From the NCBI RefSeq assembly GCF_001949145.1, contig NW_019091438.1:230885-294884 (forward strand): a stretch of DNA of 64,000 nucleotides, read 5' to 3'. Below the pieces are notes generated by a model. That model was given only the letters and a program-made list of their open reading frames with translations, ran no database searches and was not told the DNA's origin. The first letter of the stretch is position 1. Every line of letters starts with the position of its first letter. This stretch comes from Acanthaster planci (lineage: Eukaryota; Echinodermata; Asteroidea; Valvatida; Acanthasteridae). The position numbers and the translations under genes are program-made. Positions 62,001 through 64,000 of the stretch are shown here, in pieces.

Positions 62001-62348
62001 GCCATTTCGGAACAGCAATATGTATACACATGCATGAGATCTGTCCTATCAGCGCAGTCAAATTCTGACTCAAATGACCTTGCGTTTTTGAAATACTGAA
62101 CTGGCTCATTGGAAACAACCAATCTAACTACACCACGTGAATCGGTGCCTTTTTTTTCAACCTCCCACCCAGGCTACGTGAAGGTGACTGACATCATGAC
62201 CGTACCCCTGTTGTCCACGTACTCTGAAGAGACCCTGGTTGAGGAGTTTGACAAAGCCGTCTCGGAACGAGGCCACAAGCGGTACGAGATGAAGACGGAA
62301 AACGGAGTGGTGTACGTCAGGTCCATCTTCAGTCAGCGATTTGAGCGG
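56015..62348 (+). CDS. Tpt1/KptA-fold protein, first three exons (incomplete at 3' end)
   Basis: Tpt1/KptA enzymes remove the splice-junction 2'-phosphate from tRNA using NAD+. Exons visible are 56015-56062, 56613-56748 and 62173-62348, with GT-AG junctions and matching phases (0, 1, 0), giving 120 codons. After a charged N-terminus, KLGKRLAYLLRYGAVKEGL and GYVKVTDIM match the Tpt1 N-terminal domain, and KRYEM matches the K-Q-R-F segment. Against the family, the catalytic Arg-His pair (LRH) reads LRY. The following (A/R)-x-QGHS motif reads SIFSQRFE. Two of the four catalytic residues can be seen kept (the Arg of LRY and of KRYEM), one is replaced and one lies outside the window. I therefore leave the symbol blank: it may be a divergent TRPT1 or an inactive paralogue. 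It is divergent to SART3. The 5.4-kb second intron could hide an alternative exon. Confidence 0.7.
56130..56226. repeat. 97-nt hairpin with a perfect 19-bp core
   Basis: AGTGTGGCACGGACTCTCA occurs in one arm and exactly inverted in the other. The stem extends with mismatches to GTCATGA at both ends, and the loop is about ten bases. It lies in intron 1 of the Tpt1-like gene, about 70 bp after its first exon. It could be a hairpin MITE or a small-RNA precursor. Confidence 0.75.
58167..58374. mobile_element. GAGTCCATCACAAG-family TIR element, copy 7
   Basis: The interior CACAAGCTACTCAAATGCAC and TTGTCATTACTCACCCTG match copy 2. The right end GTCTTCTGATGCTCAACCA then CAACACT follows the family layout. 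The left end is decayed. Confidence 0.55.
59042..59310 (+). repeat. Degenerate (CCAAC)n-type repeat
   Basis: The segment is dominated by CCAACCC, CCAAGCC and CCAAACC units, densest at 59,050-59,120 and decaying to 59,310. It lies in intron 2 of the Tpt1-like gene. Frames read through it are not coding. Confidence 0.75.
61451..61630. mobile_element. GAGTCCATCACAAG-family TIR element, copy 8
   Basis: It starts near GTTGTAGTCAAGCCAAAAGTC, has the interior AAACTGTTCAAATGAACTGC, and ends near GCATTGGACTTGTAGAATAA. The ends are approximate. Confidence 0.5.
61700..61867. mobile_element. GAGTCCATCACAAG-family TIR element, copy 9
   Basis: The left end has CCAGTCCATCACAAGTCC and the right end GACTTGTGATGGACTCC, an almost exact inverse. 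The interior has CACAAGTTATTCAAATGATG. It lies only about 70 bp after copy 8, so the two may have inserted in tandem. Confidence 0.7.
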
Positions 62349-64000
62349 GTACGTGTCAGTCAAATAACTATCAAACAGAACTAAATTTACTTTAATGATC
62401 GCCATTCGGAAGGAGAAAGTATCCTTTGCAAACACCATTACCAGAGCTTGTAAGATAGACTCTAGAATGTATCATAACTTCATCATCATTCATTGCTTGA
62501 TTTTTTTCCTCATGTTTTGCATTTTCCTCAAAAGTGAACTCTGTGAAGCCTTATTCAATTGCAGATCATCTGGTATTTGCAATTTGAAACGGCCTTCCAG
62601 AAGACCCAAAGTCTTACTCTGTGAAACCCTTTAGGCAAGCTGAAATGAAACGTTTAGATGAATTTGTTGGAATATAAGTGCATCCCCTGCTTTTAGCAAA
62701 CAGGAATTTACATCTAAACCTGTATCACCTCTGGCTAAAATGTTCAAAGTGGGCTTTGAAATCTTCACAGCTCAGTTCTCACTCACCATTCATTGAGACT
62801 TTGCCCTCAAAATGTTGCACTGCCTTTCTGAAAAATCCAAAATTTGTCCCTAGAAAAGAGCAATATTCTACATTTAAAATTACCCTACATGTATTTCCAT
62901 TATCATTGGAAATCTTAAAAAGGTCATCATTGCCTTAATTGTCCTGTTTTCACGTTTTTGTTTCTTTTTTGGGGGGGATGGGAGAGTTACAACACACTCA
63001 GAGTACGGTGTGGCATAAAAATAGGATTCAATGGTGCCTGGTCCCTTTCTCCTTAGTCTAGCCTCGTAATGAACGGAGGTTCCTGGTCCCTTACTCTGTA
63101 TTCTGGCCTTGTTATGAATGGTGAGCGGTGTTTCCATTTTGCTGCTGATGTCAAGATTCTGGTCCTAAGAGGCCATGTGGTTAGACAGGAATGGACCACC
63201 AAGAGCCTACGCACACCGATAACAAATTTGCAAATTGTTATTGAAATTGCTGATGCCCAAGTTTTTCCCCAGATGTTGTTTTTTTTTCCTTCAGCTGCAG
63301 TCACAAAATCTGGTCATTGGTCCTTGCAACCTGGGTTCACGGCTAGCACAGACAGCATGCAGTGTTCCACCTCCCAGATGTGCATGTCGTAGAAATCATT
63401 TGTTAAAAAAAAAAAGTTGTACACAGCTTGTAAACTTCTCGGACAAGAAAGACTTGAATGACTGTTGCATCGATGACACACGTGCGTAACTCCAAACAGA
63501 GCCGGCTCAAGAATGCAGGAGCAACAAAGGGGCAACGGCTTTTAATGCCATGGTTCACTTTGCTTAGGACCAAAAACAAATCGCGGCAGGAAGAGTGCAA
63601 TGAAAATGTCGGGTTTAATACGAGATCAAAAATGCTCTACGCTATGAGTAAACGGTGCGAACGAAGGCCGCGTCTTTCCATCAGAATTCTTGTCACTTAA
63701 AATTCATGAATGGATAATGGCAATTGTGCTGGTGTGAAAAAGTATATAAACATGATTGTAGCAATTGCCTTTAAGTGCCAGACTGTGTTTAGGTTACCCT
63801 GACATCAGAGACAAATGATCGCCAGCCCTATTCCCCATGACCTGATCCAGATTCAGACACATCTGCGGCCGTGACCCCCCCCTGGGGTAGAAGTGTCTGA
63901 ATGCAGCGGTGAGCCCCTTGCAACTCCTGCCCCACACACCGTGCACCACACAGGTATGTGAGTGATGGAACTAGGAAGGGAGGGGGTGGGCTTGTGTTGC
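62349..64000 (+). other. Downstream part of the Tpt1-like gene, no exon confirmed
   Basis: After the third exon's donor (CGG|GTACGT) the gene must continue, but I found no phase-0 exon with a convincing acceptor before the window ends. A duplicated GGTGCCTGGTCCC / AGGTTCCTGGTCCC motif lies near 63,030-63,090. A donor-like CAG|GTATGT at 63,952 ends a G/C-rich stretch containing eight consecutive cytosines. Confidence 0.45.

Larger units (their letters stand above)
56749..62172 (+). other. Large intron 2 of the Tpt1-like gene
   Basis: This 5.4 kb holds a pyrimidine-rich (CCAAC)n-like repeat (59.0-59.3 kb), three copies of the GAGTCCATCACAAG element and G/C homopolymers near 58,430 and 60,210. 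I recognised no exon. The flanking exons join in phase without one. Confidence 0.55.

Noticed and set aside
63842..63951. Fourth exon of the Tpt1-like gene ending at CAG|GTATGT
   Set aside because: All frames entering in the required phase hit a stop unless the run of eight cytosines is miscounted; no family match.
1..64000. CRISPR arrays, operons, bacterial-type promoters, rRNA genes
   Set aside because: None seen. The repeat spacing, splice signals and gene structure are those of an animal nuclear genome.

Overview
The window is animal nuclear DNA. It has spliced genes with GT-AG introns, tRNA-derived SINEs, cut-and-paste transposon remnants and TTAGGG-type telomeric sequence. The proteins resemble deuterostome orthologues most closely, and the octamers TACATGTA and TAGGCCTA are strikingly frequent. 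My inference is an invertebrate deuterostome such as an echinoderm or hemichordate; the sequence alone does not prove the phylum.

Layout. Bases 1 to about 20,140 are gene-poor. I see a decayed LINE reverse-transcriptase fragment, a 359-bp hAT-type MITE with an 8-bp target duplication, a CpG-dense patch near 13.4-13.7 kb and a few unproven short coding candidates. From 20,148 to 36,757 (+) lies a complete 17-exon SMPD4 (neutral sphingomyelinase 3) gene of 854 codons. Its fourth intron has the hallmarks of a minor-spliceosome (U12) intron. From 39,216 to 55,517 (-) lies a complete 24-exon SART3 (p110, the U4/U6 recycling factor) gene of about 972 codons, convergent with SMPD4. Its third exon is one base short, which breaks the frame as assembled. 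About 500 bp away and divergently transcribed, the first three exons of a Tpt1/KptA-fold gene run from 56,015 to 62,348 (+) and continue out of the window. It lacks the catalytic histidine and the usual QGHS motif, so it may be a pseudoenzyme.

How the genes relate. They do not form a pathway. SART3 is known to recycle both U4/U6 and U4atac/U6atac, the second being needed to splice U12 introns such as the one in neighbouring SMPD4. The SMPD4 and SART3 start codons both sit inside a YY1-type CAAGATGGCG element. SART3 and the Tpt1-like gene probably share a bidirectional promoter.

The introns hold most of the unexplained structure. There are at least nine copies of a small TIR element with GAGTCCATCACAAGTC ends, long fold-back hairpins, a telomere-repeat hairpin, a TA-flanked TIR element with a small ORF, and two tandem duplications of 163 and 148 bp. 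I found no operon, CRISPR array or defence system. All exon boundaries come from reading splice signals, phase and remembered family alignments; no search was run.
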